Positions 33,411-45,385 of a stretch of DNA of 64,000 bases are shown here, one piece after another (positions within the stretch are counted from its first letter, which is position 1; each line of letters begins with the position of its first letter). The stretch comes from Allacma fusca. Lineage: Eukaryota > Arthropoda > Collembola > Symphypleona > Sminthuridae. Position numbers and translations under genes: made by a program. The DNA is taken from assembly GCA_947179485.1 (NCBI GenBank), contig OX359245.1:66141067-66205066 (forward strand), given 5' to 3'. A model generated the notes under the pieces. It was not told the origin of the DNA. It ran no database searches and was given only the letters and a program-made list of their open reading frames with translations.

Positions 33411-34060
33411 GGGGCGAAGCTTACAACATTTGCCTCTGTATGCCTGTATGAGTCAATTAGACTTCTCTTATGTCTCACTGCCATGTTTAACATAGTGATG
33501 CGGGAAATTGGTGTTAAAACAGCCTTCCTTTGCGAAAACGAGAATATATGTATATGAAGCAGCTGAGCTTTATCCAATTGAGATGAGAACTTAGTGTGTA
33601 AACTTAACAAAAGTTTGTATAGATTCAAAAAATCTCCAAGATGTTGGAACCAAAAGTTCACCAAATTCTATCTCTGAAAAGGCTATTTTTGAAGTTATAA
33701 ATGAAATACAAATTTATTTGAAATCAAAACTGAAGATGTAATTACATACGATGGACTAGAAATCCTACAACAAGCAAGAACTGGAACACTAAGTATATCC
33801 CAAACTACATATATCAAGTCCTTGTTAGAAGACTACAACATGACAGATTGTTAAATAGCAAACGTACCAATGCAACCCAATTTGGATCTAGTCCCAAGTC
33901 TAAAACCGGTTGAAGTGTTGCCATACAGACAACTCATAGGTTCACTCCTAATTTTGGCTAAATGCTGGCCACACCCTGGCATTTCACATGCGGTCTCCAA
34001 GTTATCCATATTCTTTCATGTCTTGACGTACTAAAAGCAACTATGCACCTCAGTATAAGG
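33411..34060 (+). pseudogene. Ty1/copia pol fragment (reverse transcriptase)
   Basis: In pieces, the plus strand reads Ser-Ile-Arg-Leu-Leu-Leu-Cys-Leu-Thr-Ala-Met-Phe-Asn and Gly-Val-Lys-Thr-Ala-Phe-Leu (about 33450-33530), the copia motif before the first catalytic Asp. Then Val-Cys-Lys-Leu-Asn-Lys-Ser-Leu-Tyr and Ser-Pro-Arg-Cys-Trp-Asn-Gln (about 33596-33650). After a deletion that removes the Tyr-Val-Asp-Asp catalytic region come Leu-Ser-Ile-Ser-Gln-Thr-Thr-Tyr-Ile, Met-Thr-Asp-Cys-stop and Pro-Tyr-Arg-Gln-Leu-Ile-Gly-Ser-Leu-Leu (about 33785-33950), the start of the RNase H connection. Several stops and frameshifts: dead. Confidence 0.85.
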
Positions 34061-34270
34061 TATGAACCGAACAAAACAAAACGCTTCACATAGTACCTCA
34101 TCATCTCAGTAAGTAAACCTAAATTATATTTTCTTAGAAAATTTATCCATATCACAAACGAAAATATGATTTTAATGAACAGTGACATGTATGAAATTAA
34201 AAACATTTACTCTCCAAACCATCAAACAACAATAACAGTTCCGCATCGAAATTTCTCGGAGGAACAATAA

Positions 34271-34501
34271 CCTCTGGATAAACTTCCCACAGAAGAATTC
34301 CCACACAGACAGGAATACATCATCATTGATCTGGAGAGCAGTGACGAGGAGGATAGCAGCAGTGACAAGAAGGATAGCAGCAGTGACGAGGAGGATAGCA
34401 GTACTGACGAGGAGACTGAGGAAGAAGAACCAGGCGTATCAGCCCAGGAAGGCCTCAATGCTGACGACGACGATAATATTCCCTGGCTACCCCCATGTTA
34501 G
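34271..34501 (+). CDS. Acidic Ser/Asp/Glu-repeat frame, unidentified
   Basis: A 76-codon frame between two stops, with no convincing start: Pro-Leu-Asp-Lys ... Ile-Ile-Ile-Asp-Leu-Glu-Ser-Ser-Asp-Glu-Glu-Asp, then two more Ser-Ser-Ser-Asp-x-x-Asp repeats, a Glu run, Asp-Asp-Asp-Asp and Trp-Leu-Pro-Pro-Cys-stop. The in-frame DNA repeat is GATAGCAGCAGTGACGAGGA. Upstream of the stop at 34268 the same frame reads His-Gln-Thr-Thr-Ile-Thr-Val-Pro. It lies between copia fragments but is not a known copia domain; it could be a captured exon or an accessory frame. Probably not functional as it stands. Confidence 0.3.
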   Translation, partial: PLDKLPTEEFPHRQEYIIIDLESSDEEDSSSDKKDSSSDEEDSSTDEETEEEEPGVSAQEGLNADDDDNIPWLPPC

Positions 34502-34932
34502 AACGAAACGCCCGTGAGCTTGATGACCTAGACCCACCTTCTCCTAAGCAGCCCGTATTTTGTGAGTTTAGGGGAAGTTGTGGGAAAAATTTTCATCCAT
34601 GAATTACATAAATTTGTTTATACGAATATTTGATATTATATTCTAGCTAGTTTTATATACTGTGGACAAACATGTTTGTAATGAGTTGATTGTGAATATG
34701 AGCTGATTAATATATATTATAACGAAATGTTTGGCTACCAAAGACCCTACAATTTTAGTAAATTAATAGTTACTACATTATTATATTATTTATTATTATA
34801 CTGTATTATTAAATTCCTGCATTATAAACTTGTCTCCAGTGCATGAATAAATCTCTTGTATATGGCTTAAAGAGTTGGAATACGGAACCTAGATAAATTC
34901 GAGGTTCCACTGAATTCTCCAAACTATTCTGA

Positions 34933-35142
34933 TTGGGAACAAGGAATTTAGGGATTGCAAACGGAGCAAAGTCATTTCAGTTCTATTCCACCCGCCGTGG
35001 AACCCAAGGAATCCGACGTGGTCAGTACTCAATCTTTGGTGGCAATCAACGTCACAATCACGGACGCTTGAAAAAGCGTATTGTTAACTTTCTACTGGAT
35101 CACTTACGGACGGGAGGTACACCAATCCCGGCAATTAGTTGA
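34933..35142 (+). CDS. Basic Gly/Arg-rich frame, unidentified
   Basis: A 69-codon frame rich in Arg, Gly and His (for example Thr-Arg-Arg-Gly-Thr-Gln-Gly-Ile-Arg-Arg-Gly-Gln). It ends shortly before a CACCTAAGCAGCCC block that also occurs at about 34539, so the acidic frame and this one may belong to the same decayed element. No domain recognised; retained only because of that shared flank. Confidence 0.2.
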   Translation: MGTRNLGIANGAKSFQFYSTRRGTQGIRRGQYSIFGGNQRHNHGRLKKRIVNFLLDHLRTGGTPIPAIS

Positions 35143-35674
35143 CAGTTGCCAGCTTTCACCTAAGCAGCCCCAGCTTAGTTGAGCTTGGGATAAGGTGTTT
35201 GAAGAAAAGGGTCAAACTTATCACTTAAGTGTATACATATATATACGATTATATATGTTTATATATATACATATACATGTAATGGCAGTACTGATAATAT
35301 GTGATGTGATGATTGTTAATGTGAGTTTATAATATAAATAACTTTATTGTTTTAAGTGTAGACCCCACTGCAGTTTTAAGGAATAAACAATCACATTTCA
35401 AATCTTACAGCATAACAGCTTCATTGTGTAGTAAAAATTGATTTCCTATTTGATTGTTTGTAATGAGATTATTATGAATTTTTTCATCTTTTATAATGTG
35501 TTTGGGAATAAAATTCTGTGAAACATATGTGTTTCTTAAGTACAAAATCTCACTATATGCATATATATATACTTTAATTGTGTATGTACAATTCATGTTT
35601 GTATATACATACATATATTATTGATACAAAATTATGCCCAACGTTTACTAGTAAAAAAAACCAAATATCACTTG
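35143..35674. other. No recognisable gene; TATATA-rich
   Basis: Contains a TA-rich microsatellite-like stretch at 35228-35280 and otherwise unremarkable AT-rich sequence. Confidence 0.5.
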
Positions 35675-35927
35675 TTGAAATATATTTCGAAGTGTAATTG
35701 GGTTTTCATCCCATTAAAACCATTATCATTAAAGTACGAACTAAGGCCTAATTGTTTTCCTTGAAGTAAAAAAAGGGGCACAAAAGCCCCAATAATCACA
35801 TTCGCTAGCTGTTGATTTTCAAAACCTTAAACGCCCAGCATACCGTATGATTCTGTATAACATTTTCATTCTGATATACTTCCTAATTCCTTAATTAATA
35901 CTTACACAAAATTGCTCGTCACTCTCA
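35675..35927 (+). mobile_element. Ty1/copia LTR (B)
   Basis: Approximate start TGTTGAAATATATTTCG, end CACTCTCA. Shares TTTCATCCCATTAAAACCATTATC and an AAAAAAAGGGGCACAAAAGCCCCAATAA promoter/polyadenylation block with LTRs A, C and D. Immediately followed by a primer-binding site, so it is a 5' LTR. Confidence 0.75.
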
Positions 35928-35939
35928 TGGTAGCAGAGC
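35928..35939 (+). promoter_or_regulatory. Primer-binding site (initiator Met tRNA)
   Basis: TGGTAGCAGAGC directly after the LTR end. The first eleven bases are complementary to the 3' end (including CCA) of metazoan initiator methionine tRNA, the usual primer for many LTR retrotransposons. Confidence 0.75.
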
Positions 35940-36159
35940 TGTTCGATCGAACAATTCGGCTTAACTCTGATTGCCTGAGACTCTAATCTACCTCTAATTA
36001 CACCATTACAGGTTCCAGCGAGCAGTTATATGCAAACGCAGCCCAATAACATAAGAATCAGCCAACCGGACGCAAAGCAGAAAAACCATGCAGGTGCAAA
36101 ACAAACGTATTTAGAGCCTAAAATTGAACAGTAACACCTGGATCATAGCACTTAAACCA

Positions 36160-36310
36160 ACAAATATTAAAATTCTTGAAAGTCACGTGGTACACAAAAA
36201 AATTAGGCTCCTCGAATGTCTTGCCGCCATGTTTAATACGGTGATGCAGCAATATGATGTTACAAGTCTTTTTATACGGAGACCTGGAGGAAGCTATAAT
36301 TGCTAGCTGA
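36160..36310 (+). pseudogene. Ty1/copia pol fragment
   Basis: Frame reads Ile-Arg-Leu-Leu-Glu-Cys-Leu-Ala-Ala-Met-Phe-Asn-Thr-Val-Met-Gln-Gln-Tyr-Asp-Val, parallel to the reverse-transcriptase block at 33450-33510, then diverges and stops at 36304-36306. Separate copy from the one at 33.4 kb. The flank at 36386-36455 also repeats 34130-34180. Confidence 0.7.
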
Positions 36311-36725
36311 TGACGTGATCAAACCGAAAGCACTTCAATCTAACAAACGGTTTTAGGTTAGTATCGAAAGTAATTTCTGTATCCTAAACTATAATATTTT
36401 CTTCTATTTACGTATTGAAACATCATCCATATCACAAACAAAAATATGATTTTAATCAGTGTGGATTTTACTTTTTCAACATCAAGTAACACTGAGAGTA
36501 TCACACAGAAATAGGCAAGAATAAATCGAGCTGTCAATACCCGAGTCATCGACCTCTTAACTAGCTGCGAAAAATAAGACAAGACAAGTGATAAAAAGAA
36601 AGAGTATGAGCGAACCTTTATCAACAACCAAGACACAGACACCGTACCACGGCCCGCCTTATCGCCCCCTTCCTCAGACGCAAATATTATCCGAATCTTC
36701 GACACATAAACAATTTAAGGAAGGT

Positions 36726-37037
36726 GTGAAATATATATGTGTAAAATTCATATTTACATAATACATAATTAGTGTAAGTCCATTGCTTAAAGTATCGAGG
36801 TCAACCTGTAATTGAACTTTGATTTCATTAAAACAATTATCAATACAATACTATATAAGTCGTAACTGTTTTTCTTCACGTATAAAAAGTGGCTTAAAGC
36901 CTAATAAATACAGTTGTAAGCTGTCACTGCTCAAAACCTTAAAAACTGTACAGGCCACATCATTCCGCATTACGATGTCATTCTCATATACTCCATTATT
37001 AATTAATTACTGTTGACACAAAATCACCTTACTCTCA
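36726..37037 (+). mobile_element. Ty1/copia LTR (C)
   Basis: Approximate start TGTGAAATATATATG, end CTTACTCTCA. Contains the AGTCCATTGCTTAAAGTATC block, TATAAAAAGTGG (36880) and CCTAATAAATACAG (36899). No primer site follows, so it is a solo or 3' LTR. Confidence 0.7.
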
Positions 37038-38160
37038 AATCCGATTAATTTTGTGGAATAAAACAGCCACATTTCAAATTAACAAATCAGACCGAATTCC
37101 ATGCATATTTGTTTTTTCGCTTTATATACAAACACAATATTGTCCTATTATATAATTTCATTGATGTCATTCATAGATAAACTAAGTCAATTTTTACTTC
37201 CATCATATTTTAAAATTATTACAGTGAAACCGACGCATAACGTACACATGTTAATTCCCCAAATTATTCCGATCGAAGCCTTTTTAATGTAATCTTTAAA
37301 TCTATGTGTATTCGAAAAGAATACTTTGTAACATATTGAAAAAACACTGCGACGAATTATTATAAGTAATAACTGGTATAATCGCGTTATCAAAAGTAAA
37401 TTCAACTAAGATATATTAACTTGTTGAGTGGTTTAGTTTGGCCGCATGAGCAAAGAGATTACATTTCACTTCCATCTGCATCATGGAATGCATTGCTCGC
37501 ATACCAACGCATAACCCTTTCTAAGAACAAGCATTGTATCATATTTTCAAAACTTTTGATAAATCAAATAGTTGGCTTTTGAAAAACTGCAATTAACAAC
37601 TATATTTTTGTGTGACATACCCATCTGTGTTATTACAGGGAGACACCAAAATTCTCTCCGGATTAATTATGCATTTTACGCCAATGGTTCTGTAATGTTT
37701 TTTTAGAGCGATGTGGAGCATCTTGGTTTTCCCCGTGTATTACTCATGGGGAGTTTTAACCTCATCTGAGGATTATTGCATTGCTGATGACATTACCAAA
37801 CGTCTTCTAATCTTGTACTCAGACCTTGCCACATAGATAGAATTCCGGAAGTTATTTTGCACCATGATGTACATCGCCTTTTTATTATTTGATAGCCTAC
37901 CCGCTTTTCTCATTTGCAAATAATGCCTCAGGTGAAATATTTCCTTTGAATAGTTTTTGAGACGAATCAGAAGCTAACAAACTGATTTCAAGAATACCAA
38001 GGACACGGTTAAACCGGGACTACTAGGAATATAGTAAGATAAACCCTAACAATATTTGAAATTGTTTGACAAAACAGCGTTACGAGATTAAGAGACGGTC
38101 AATAGTACAGCCATCTCAACGGTACCCAGCACTGTGGTGTAACATCAATAAAGGATCAAA
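37038..38160. other. No recognisable feature
   Basis: Lies between a copia LTR and copia pol remnants and is probably decayed retrotransposon interior, but no gag or integrase motif can be read. Confidence 0.4.
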
Positions 38161-39480
38161 TTACCCTGACGAAGCCCACAAAAGCCCAGACAAAGCCAAA
38201 TGACCTTTATCCATGAACCAAGACATTATAAGCCATGACAAAAATAAAACATCGAACTTGATACTCAAACCCAAGAATGTAAAATTTGTGTACAACCGAT
38301 GGATGTACAAACTTAAACAAAATAGAACAGAAGACCTGCATAAATTAAGATTAATAATTAAAGGGTAGGACCAAAACATGGTATTGACTACCTTGAAACA
38401 TTTCCGTCTGCATACCGGGATCAGTCAATACGACTAATCCTGTCCAATGCTCTCATATTTAATATGGTTTAAAAACATTTCAATATTAAAACGGTGTTCT
38501 CAAATGGTCATCGGGAAGAAGACATCTATGTGAAGCAACCAGGAAGATTATCCAACGGAGATTAAAACTATGCAAACTAAACAAGGGTGATTATGGATTC
38601 AAACAATCACCTAAATGCTGGAATCAAACAATTTCCAACTTCCTAAGTGACTTCAGTCTTAAGAAGACATCATGTAACCACATCATCTACTTTGAACCAA
38701 TTAGCAACAGCACGAATTATACACATATATGTATAACGTTAAGCAAGTGTATATATGTTGTGTCGACGCAAGATCAAAATCCACAGGTCAAAGTCTGCAT
38801 AAAACAAATGTAGAATTTGGACCTATTAAAACGTCATTAGTGATAAGCTACTAATTCATTCTTAATGATTCTTTTTCTGTATAAAAAGGTGTAAAAACAT
38901 TGAATAAAACACAGTCTACCGCCACTTTCTAAAATCCAAATTCTCTGTAGTTTGACTCCTTCAAAATTATTTCTTTCAAACGTAACTTAAATATCTCACA
39001 ATATGAACTCATAAAATCATACTAGCCACTTTTACTCCCACAAAAGTGATGCAGCGATTTTTTGAAATTAAGATTAAAGGTGCAAGGTCAATAAATGTTG
39101 CACAAACTGCATTTATCAAGTATTTTTAGAAATTTATAACATGACAGACTATAAAACAGCAAAAGTGCCAATGTAACCCGATTTGGATCTAGTATTAACC
39201 TTGACACCGAATGAAACATTACCATACAGGCAACTCGTGGGTTCACTGCTTTTCTTGGCGAAGTGGTCATGCCATTATATCTAATATGCGGTCGACGAGT
39301 TATTGAAATTCGTGCACTCATTTGACAAAAACCAATGGTTGGCGACCAATCGTGCACTGAATTTCTTGCAAGGAACTGCTCCACAGTATACGGTATGAAG
39401 AGAATCCCACCTTTGAAGTAAATGGATCCTCTGACTCGGATTACACTATCGGAATCAACCCGTATTCTTATTAGGAAATG
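38161..39480 (+). pseudogene. Ty1/copia pol (reverse transcriptase to RNase H), split by an LTR
   Basis: Order of legible motifs: Leu-Lys-Pro-Lys ... Tyr-Asn-Arg-Trp-Met-Tyr-Lys-Leu-Lys (about 38255-38310) and Leu-Ile-Ile-Lys-Gly-stop; Asp-Tyr-Leu-Glu-Thr-Phe ... Ser-Ile-Arg-Leu-Ile-Leu (38386-38450); Glu-Asp-Ile-Tyr-Val-Lys-Gln-Pro (about 38519); Cys-Lys-Leu-Asn-Lys and Phe-Lys-Gln-Ser-Pro-Lys-Cys-Trp-Asn-Gln (38571-38630). After an inserted LTR (38729-39040): Met-Thr-Asp-Tyr, Leu-Pro-Tyr-Arg-Gln-Leu-Val-Gly-Ser-Leu-Leu-Phe-Leu (39220-39255), Trp-Leu-Ala-Thr-Asn-Arg-Ala-Leu-Asn-Phe-Leu-Gln-Gly-Thr-Ala, and Ser-Asp-Ser-Asp-Tyr near 39430 (RNase H). Many stops and frameshifts. Confidence 0.85.
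38729..39040 (+). mobile_element. Ty1/copia LTR (D), nested in copia pol
   Basis: TGTATAACG... to TTTACTCCCA, with TATAAAAAGGTG (about 38880) and GAATAAAACACAG (about 38900). Sits between the reverse-transcriptase and RNase H parts of the 38.1-39.5 kb pol remnant, so one copia element inserted into another and later recombined to a solo LTR. No target duplication visible. Confidence 0.65.
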
Positions 39481-39995
39481 ACATTATAAGTTGATCAAGC
39501 CTAAAACATCCACATTTGAATTCTATGTGGAAATAACATGTAACACTTTACAAAATAAAATTGCATCCACAAGTAAATAATTTCAAGTAGGAATTCAGAA
39601 AAACAACCACACAGTGGTTATGTTTTCATCTTGTTTCTATGTGGAATATCATACAGTTTTGAGTGACTGGGTTGCACAACATATGTATGTCTCTCTCACA
39701 GAACCTGGATAGTAACTTTCCATCCATTAGAGAATGTCCGTGCTCGCGAATTCAAACCTGGTTACAATGTCGTCTTTAAGTTGTCATAATGACTGATTCT
39801 AAAATCATTCTTAATCCTAAGTATCATCAGACATTTGGTAAAAAAGTTATCATCCAACTCCCCTCGCATTCAAAATAATGAGGTTTCACATTCTAGCTTT
39901 TGGTGCCCTTACTACTATGTACTGCAGAAGAACAAAATGAAGTGCCAGTGAGCTTAACTTTGGACTCTTCTGCTCATTAACAATTCATTATAGTA
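39481..39995. other. Probable decayed copia 3' interior
   Basis: No motif can be read; the position between RNase H and an LTR-like segment suggests the end of pol or the polypurine region. Confidence 0.35.
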
Positions 39996-40059
39996 ATATA
40001 GGGAAAACCCTAATTGCTTAAAATTCGTTCTCCTTATTCAAATATAAAGGGCTAAAAAC

Positions 40060-40949
40060 CAGTGATGGGTAACGTTATTGGTTAACGTTAATGAATAACG
40101 TTATTATCGATACAGTCCTAGTAACGGTTAATTAGAAATAACGTTTAACATATTCCCCTTGACTAACAAAAACTTAACGAAAACCGAAACCCCTGGACAG
40201 CAAATAACATAAACCGAATCACAATAACGTTATTATCCGTTATTGAAAATCTTTAATAAATGATCTAATTGTATTTCTGATAATGATACACAAGTATACA
40301 TTTGCAAAAATATAGAAACTTCCATTTTTCCATTTCCATGTTAGATTTAATTTTACTTTTTAAAAATTCCGGGTGATTACAGCATGTCCAACATGAATTT
40401 TACCATGTTAAATCCCATAAGAAATTTTTATTTTCGAAAGTCCTCTACGAAACGTGGTTCTAGCTACCTTCTTGACCTTAGATTGGTCAATAATGATCAC
40501 AATTAGGTTTTTGGCCTCATATTGGTCCATGTTGGCCGCAATTATTTCTTTGGCTTCTTTGCTCATGAATTAGGTCTTAAAACTTCTGCGCGATTTCCCG
40601 CGCAAACCAGGGCAAGATGGCATAAACTTTTGGTTTCGCTGGGACCTTGGACCAGGTACCTAAGCTCCCACAAAATTTCATTCCGACCCCGAATGGGCAT
40701 GGGGTGAGGGTTACTTGTTAGAGAAGTTTTATATTACTTTAAATCCAGAAAAATACTTTTCATCAACCGTATTCACTGTTGTTAATACTAACCGTTATTA
40801 ACCGATTAACGCTATTGAATCCAACTGCTAACCGTTTATAACCATAACCGAATTCATAAAAAACCAATAACAAAACGAAAACCGAATTTAGACTGTCATT
40901 AACTTTTGAGTACTTAACGTAAACCCAAATTTTCGGTTACCCATCACTG
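40060..40949. mobile_element. hAT-like element, 'AACGGTTATTAACG' word family
   Basis: TIR CAGTGATGGGTAAC / GTTACCCATCACTG, with perfect 8-bp target duplication CTAAAAAC (40052-40059, 40950-40957). Arms (40070-40260, 40770-40945) are AACGTTATTAACGGTTA words. The interior contains a copy of the 5837-type MITE (about 40395-40716), so it is itself a nested structure. Confidence 0.95.
40395..40716. mobile_element. 5837-type MITE copy nested in a hAT element
   Basis: The right half (40570-40716) is closely similar to 6100-6242, including TTTCCCGCGCAAACCAGGGC and the terminal GGGTTACTTGT. The left half is rearranged: the ACATGTTAAATCCCATAAG-type block is inverted relative to 6040, and the left TIR is not convincing (ACAAGTATAC near 40290 is a possible relic). 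Confidence 0.6.
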
Positions 40950-41040
40950 CTAAAAACCCAATTAAAAATATAATCCGTCTCCGATACCCAACAAAGAAAG
41001 TTGTAGTCTAGAAATGTATTTACCAAAAAGACACCTCATG

Positions 41041-42180
41041 AAATTCCCAAAAAATAACTCATCAAATCATCATTCAAGTCATCATAACACTATCATGCTG
41101 CTTTGCTTTGTTGAAAATAGTTTTCATTTGATACATATGAAGTAACGAGTAGTAATAGCTCTGGCCGTTACTTCATAATTGATCATTTAGAGAAAGCCCT
41201 CCATAATATTTTGGCTTCTACAAAAAAAGTCACATAATTAAATTTAAGAAAATCGTATTAGGTACATATATACTTACTGCAAATAATCGATAAGAGACTG
41301 TCTAAATTGAAGCCTGTTTGTATGCTAACAAATTATATTTCAGTACACTTAACTTATAACATTACTGTCTCTTCTACTTGAAGCACAACAGGAGAATAAG
41401 GAATCTGGGAAGCTAAACGAATTCGTCATATAATGCTTCTGAATGTGTTTCCAAACAAAGAGTGCATACTGTTCTGACAATACCATTTTATCTTAAACTT
41501 TGATATCTTGATTGATTGATTGAAGATTGAAACTGAGATCTTTGATAAATAATCTAATTACACATTTCTAAACTGGTTCAGAATTTTGGGTGACTTTAAA
41601 TTTTTTTTGTCACTTATATTCAATGATTAGTAGATATTAACTTGGATATAGAGTTATATTATATTTAGATACGCTGATTTTGCAATACGTTGATATTTTG
41701 ACTCCTGTGATATAATAGACAAGCTCATTTCTGTTGAAAACATTTTACTTTCATTGTCCTTGTTTCGTGTGGATCTGATATTATCCCTTGGGATGTCTTG
41801 TTCATTGAGTTCGAGCAGTTTCTGTAACACCTTTTGGAAGTGGATTTTTTCATTAAAGCAGATTTATTCTCATGACATCCTCCCCATCGATTTTGGTACT
41901 GTTAATCAAAAAAGGTGAAAAATATTCTCAGTAAATGGCTTCAACTTTATTAAGTTACAGCAGCACCTCAAGCCAATTTTACTGATGGAAATCAATGGTT
42001 ATAATATTTAGGGTTGAAAAATGAAAATTCCACGGGCTTTATGCCCGCCCACCTGCAAAAGCCCTGTAAATGTCAAAAAGGCGAAAATGCCTTACGTTGA
42101 AAATGCCCACAATTTTAGACATTTTGGCCACGCATATTCGGTAGTTTGATAAAAACATATAAACGTACACTTATTATTAA
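41041..42180. other. No recognisable feature
   Basis: AT-rich single-copy-looking sequence without open frames of note. Confidence 0.5.
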
Positions 42181-44690
42181 TGATAATTTAGCGTGAACAT
42201 TGGTGTTCTTAATGACATATTCAAACCCATCCAGTCTGAAGAAAGTTTTAATGTTGATTTTCTAAAAAAAATCTTGTTGTCCAAGTCATTATTTTTGGTC
42301 AGTGGTTTAATAAATAAAGAAAGAAAATATTTCAAAAATTCTTAAAAATTTTGCAACTCTCGTTTGCTTTTAAAAGTGACAAACACTCAACTTTATTACA
42401 GATGACTTTACTGCGTTTTAAAAGAAACATTTGACCAGTGAATTTGAATATTTAAAATTTTGATAATTGTAAAAAACACAACACACAAATTTCTTTAAGA
42501 AATGAAGTTTCATTTATAATTAATTTTGGATTCTATAATTTTATTACATAAAAACTTGGGGTTATAAAATATTTCAAAACTTGGAACTTGTATAGTAAAT
42601 TATGTTGGCCCAAGTAAAACACTATAATTCTAGGAGTTCAAGATTTTACAGTGCAAAAACTACATTTTGCTGATGATCAGTTTTGAAACTATGATTTCAT
42701 AATAATATAAAATTATAATTTGTCTTTTATAAAATATATTTAAACATACTGTTTTGTGATTTAGTACGCCAAATTAGTAGAGCTCTTATCGAAAAAAGTG
42801 CGGTGAAAATGCACAAAATGCTTACCCTAGGCTAAATATACTCAAAGCCAGAAGTGCCCAAAATGACATAAAATGAAAATGTCCAAAAACCCATGGCAAT
42901 TTTCAAATTCTCAACCGTAATAATATTACAGTAGATTTTACCAATGAAGATGTTTCGAACGGTAAGCTGCTGTCAGATTAACATAGTTTTTTTTATATAT
43001 TTACCATATTAGTAGCGTATAACCACATTTAAAAATGTTACTCTATCTTGAAGACTACTATTCATGTTCCTTGCTGAATCTTAAGTTCACGCAGAAACGA
43101 TTTTAAAATTATGTGCTGAAAGAAAGGTCAAAAAATAATTATATAAATCCCTATTGACAAAATATTTTCCTGAAAATATTTTAATATTTTAAAAAATCCC
43201 ATTTCATAAAATACAAATTCGCGAAAGAATCCAAATTAAAATCCCTAACAAAAAGATCCCTTACGATAATTATATTATCTAAATGATTGAATTCTTCTGA
43301 AATTTGCTACGAACGTTTTTTCAAACATCTTTTCGCTGCCACTTGTTACTTTAAAAATTGACAACTTCAAAGTTTCACTCCTTTTGCAATTTTGTTAATC
43401 TAACGGAATTTGATTAACCTTTACCCATGTTTTCCTGGTCAATGATATGTCTTAATGTAAGTGCTATCATCCCGTATATCACTCAAAAGCTCATCAAATA
43501 TCCTATAAATTTAAGTCAATATATTAATACCCATTTGATCTTAAATACTGATACAAGGCGAAAACACATGGTTAAATTATGTGAAACTGAATTTGCAATG
43601 AAATAGGGAAATTAAATGTTCCAGTTACTTATATATGTTACGGATAGAGTTGAGGGCAAATGAGACAAGAAATATTCTACATTCCAAAACTCTGTTGTAA
43701 GTTTTAATGGAAAAATTCAACGTAAGATTCTAATAAACTTACATCAATTAAATTTTGAAGATTCTCTCAAATAAGTTGTCGGAAAATAATTACATGTAAT
43801 TATGTTTTGTATGTACAATCTAATGATTTTACCTTGTAATTAGTTGCAAACGTCTACCAATCCATTTTGACTTTTGTATGGATTTTTCCAAGTGGATTTT
43901 TGAGTAAAACATCTACACCGCAAACAAACACACAAAACAAACATTGTTCTGGCGGAATGGAAAATGTTTGCAGAAGCTTTGCATTATTTTTTCAGCTGAA
44001 CTTCGTTCAACATTTTCACATTTCAGAGCTTTATGGTTCAAAGAACTAATTATTCTTTTTCGTTGCTTTTCTTACGGGTGTCACTTTAGATTGCAGGGAT
44101 CAACGTATGTACACATGTACTGTGAAATCACGTATGGTATTTAAACACTCGCATTGAAAATGTTAAAATATTATATTGAAAAGTTAATATATTTTTGGAA
44201 TCCGTATCTACATATATATATGGTAAGACCTTAAACATACATAATGAAACAACACGCCAATGTGTTTGTCACAATTTCCATTGCTCTTTTGATCTCAGAA
44301 AGGTAATAATTTGTGATAGCACAATTCAGAGATGAATTTTGTCAACTTTGGAGTTAAACTTGATTTGAAGTAATCTCCCAGGTTTATAAGCTTACGCAAT
44401 TTTTATTACAAAACTTGTTAAAACCCGAACTCTAATACAGATTAATCTTTTTACTTGAAGCAATTTCTCTACGAAATGATTCGTCAATGGTTCCTTTAAA
44501 ATTTGTTAGGGAAAATTTGCTCTAGGACCGCCAATAGAATAATTTACTGTCCAGTTAAAAATTTTAGTGCCAAAAGGGAATGAAAGTGGAACAGGGAAGT
44601 TCTGATTCTAGTAATTATTCTAGTCATTAGGACTAGTGTAATTTCAGCTCAAAAGTATTTGAAGCCTAAGGATGCTTCACTAAGTGACAC
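42181..44690 (+). repeat. Duplicated module Y, copy B
   Basis: Matches copy A across the site of its solo LTR, so it is the empty-site reference. Contains a decayed ATCCCTG-word patch at about 43130-43255, absent from copy A. Its end (44530-44690; AATAATTTACTGTCCAGTTA block) matches 5075-5215 in module X copy I. Confidence 0.7.
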
Positions 44691-45385
44691 CTTTTAAAGC
44701 TAACCTCGACTTAGAGATAAAAACAACAGACAATTGCCTTTTCTGGATACATTGACACTTAAGCAGGTAATTACATTTTAATGGTGCTTTTATGTAAGCA
44801 TACATATGTACATATGTGTTTATAGGCCCCACATTTAACTGGAATATGTAAGTGAATTATTCTTGAAATCAGGACCATTGCTATTAGTCAAACCGTCGCT
44901 ATTAATTGTATTTACTAGTAATAATTATACTCAAAGGTGAGTGCTATACTCGGATGTTGTAATTGGAAATGCCATGCAGTTGTGAATTTCTATTTCTTGG
45001 TCAACAAACAGGATGAATTTTCAAAGCAAATAATACACGTTGAACGAAATTATTCAAAGATGTTTGTTAACCATCCTCTCTGATGTCCTCGGGCATGGCT
45101 GTTAACAATGTGTAAGACATGTTCTAAATTTAGACAAATTTGTTGTACTATATTGCATATATAATTCCAATAATTAATTTTTCCAATCATTCGAATGTTG
45201 TTTAAAACTATTGGTTATAATTATATATTTCACAGCCTTTTACATTTAATCGTGGTATAGATACGTGGCCTTATTTCATACTGTCGAACCTATTTAGTCA
45301 AAATTGAACACTCAAATGCAGAGAACTACGTTGCCGTCACCTTTAGACGTATGTAAATAAATATAACCTTCAAAAACTATAAATA
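44691..45385. other. No recognisable feature
   Basis: AT-rich spacer with no frame, repeat or site I can support. Confidence 0.5.

Larger units (their letters stand above)
39996..41040 (+). mobile_element. Copia-like LTR (E) split by a hAT element
   Basis: 39996-40059 and 40950-41040 join across the hAT insertion to give AAATATAAAGGGCTAAAAAC|CCAATTAAAAATATAATCC, the same TATA plus GGGCYTAAAARCC layout as LTRs A-C. Only this promoter region is convincing; the ends are not defined. Confidence 0.5.

Noticed and set aside
34222-34458. Serine/leucine-rich minus-strand frame
   Set aside because: Antisense shadow of the acidic Ser-Asp-Glu repeat on the plus strand.
36358-36705. 115-codon minus-strand frame
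   Set aside because: Antisense of copia-derived sequence that is repeated near 34.1 kb; no supporting domain.
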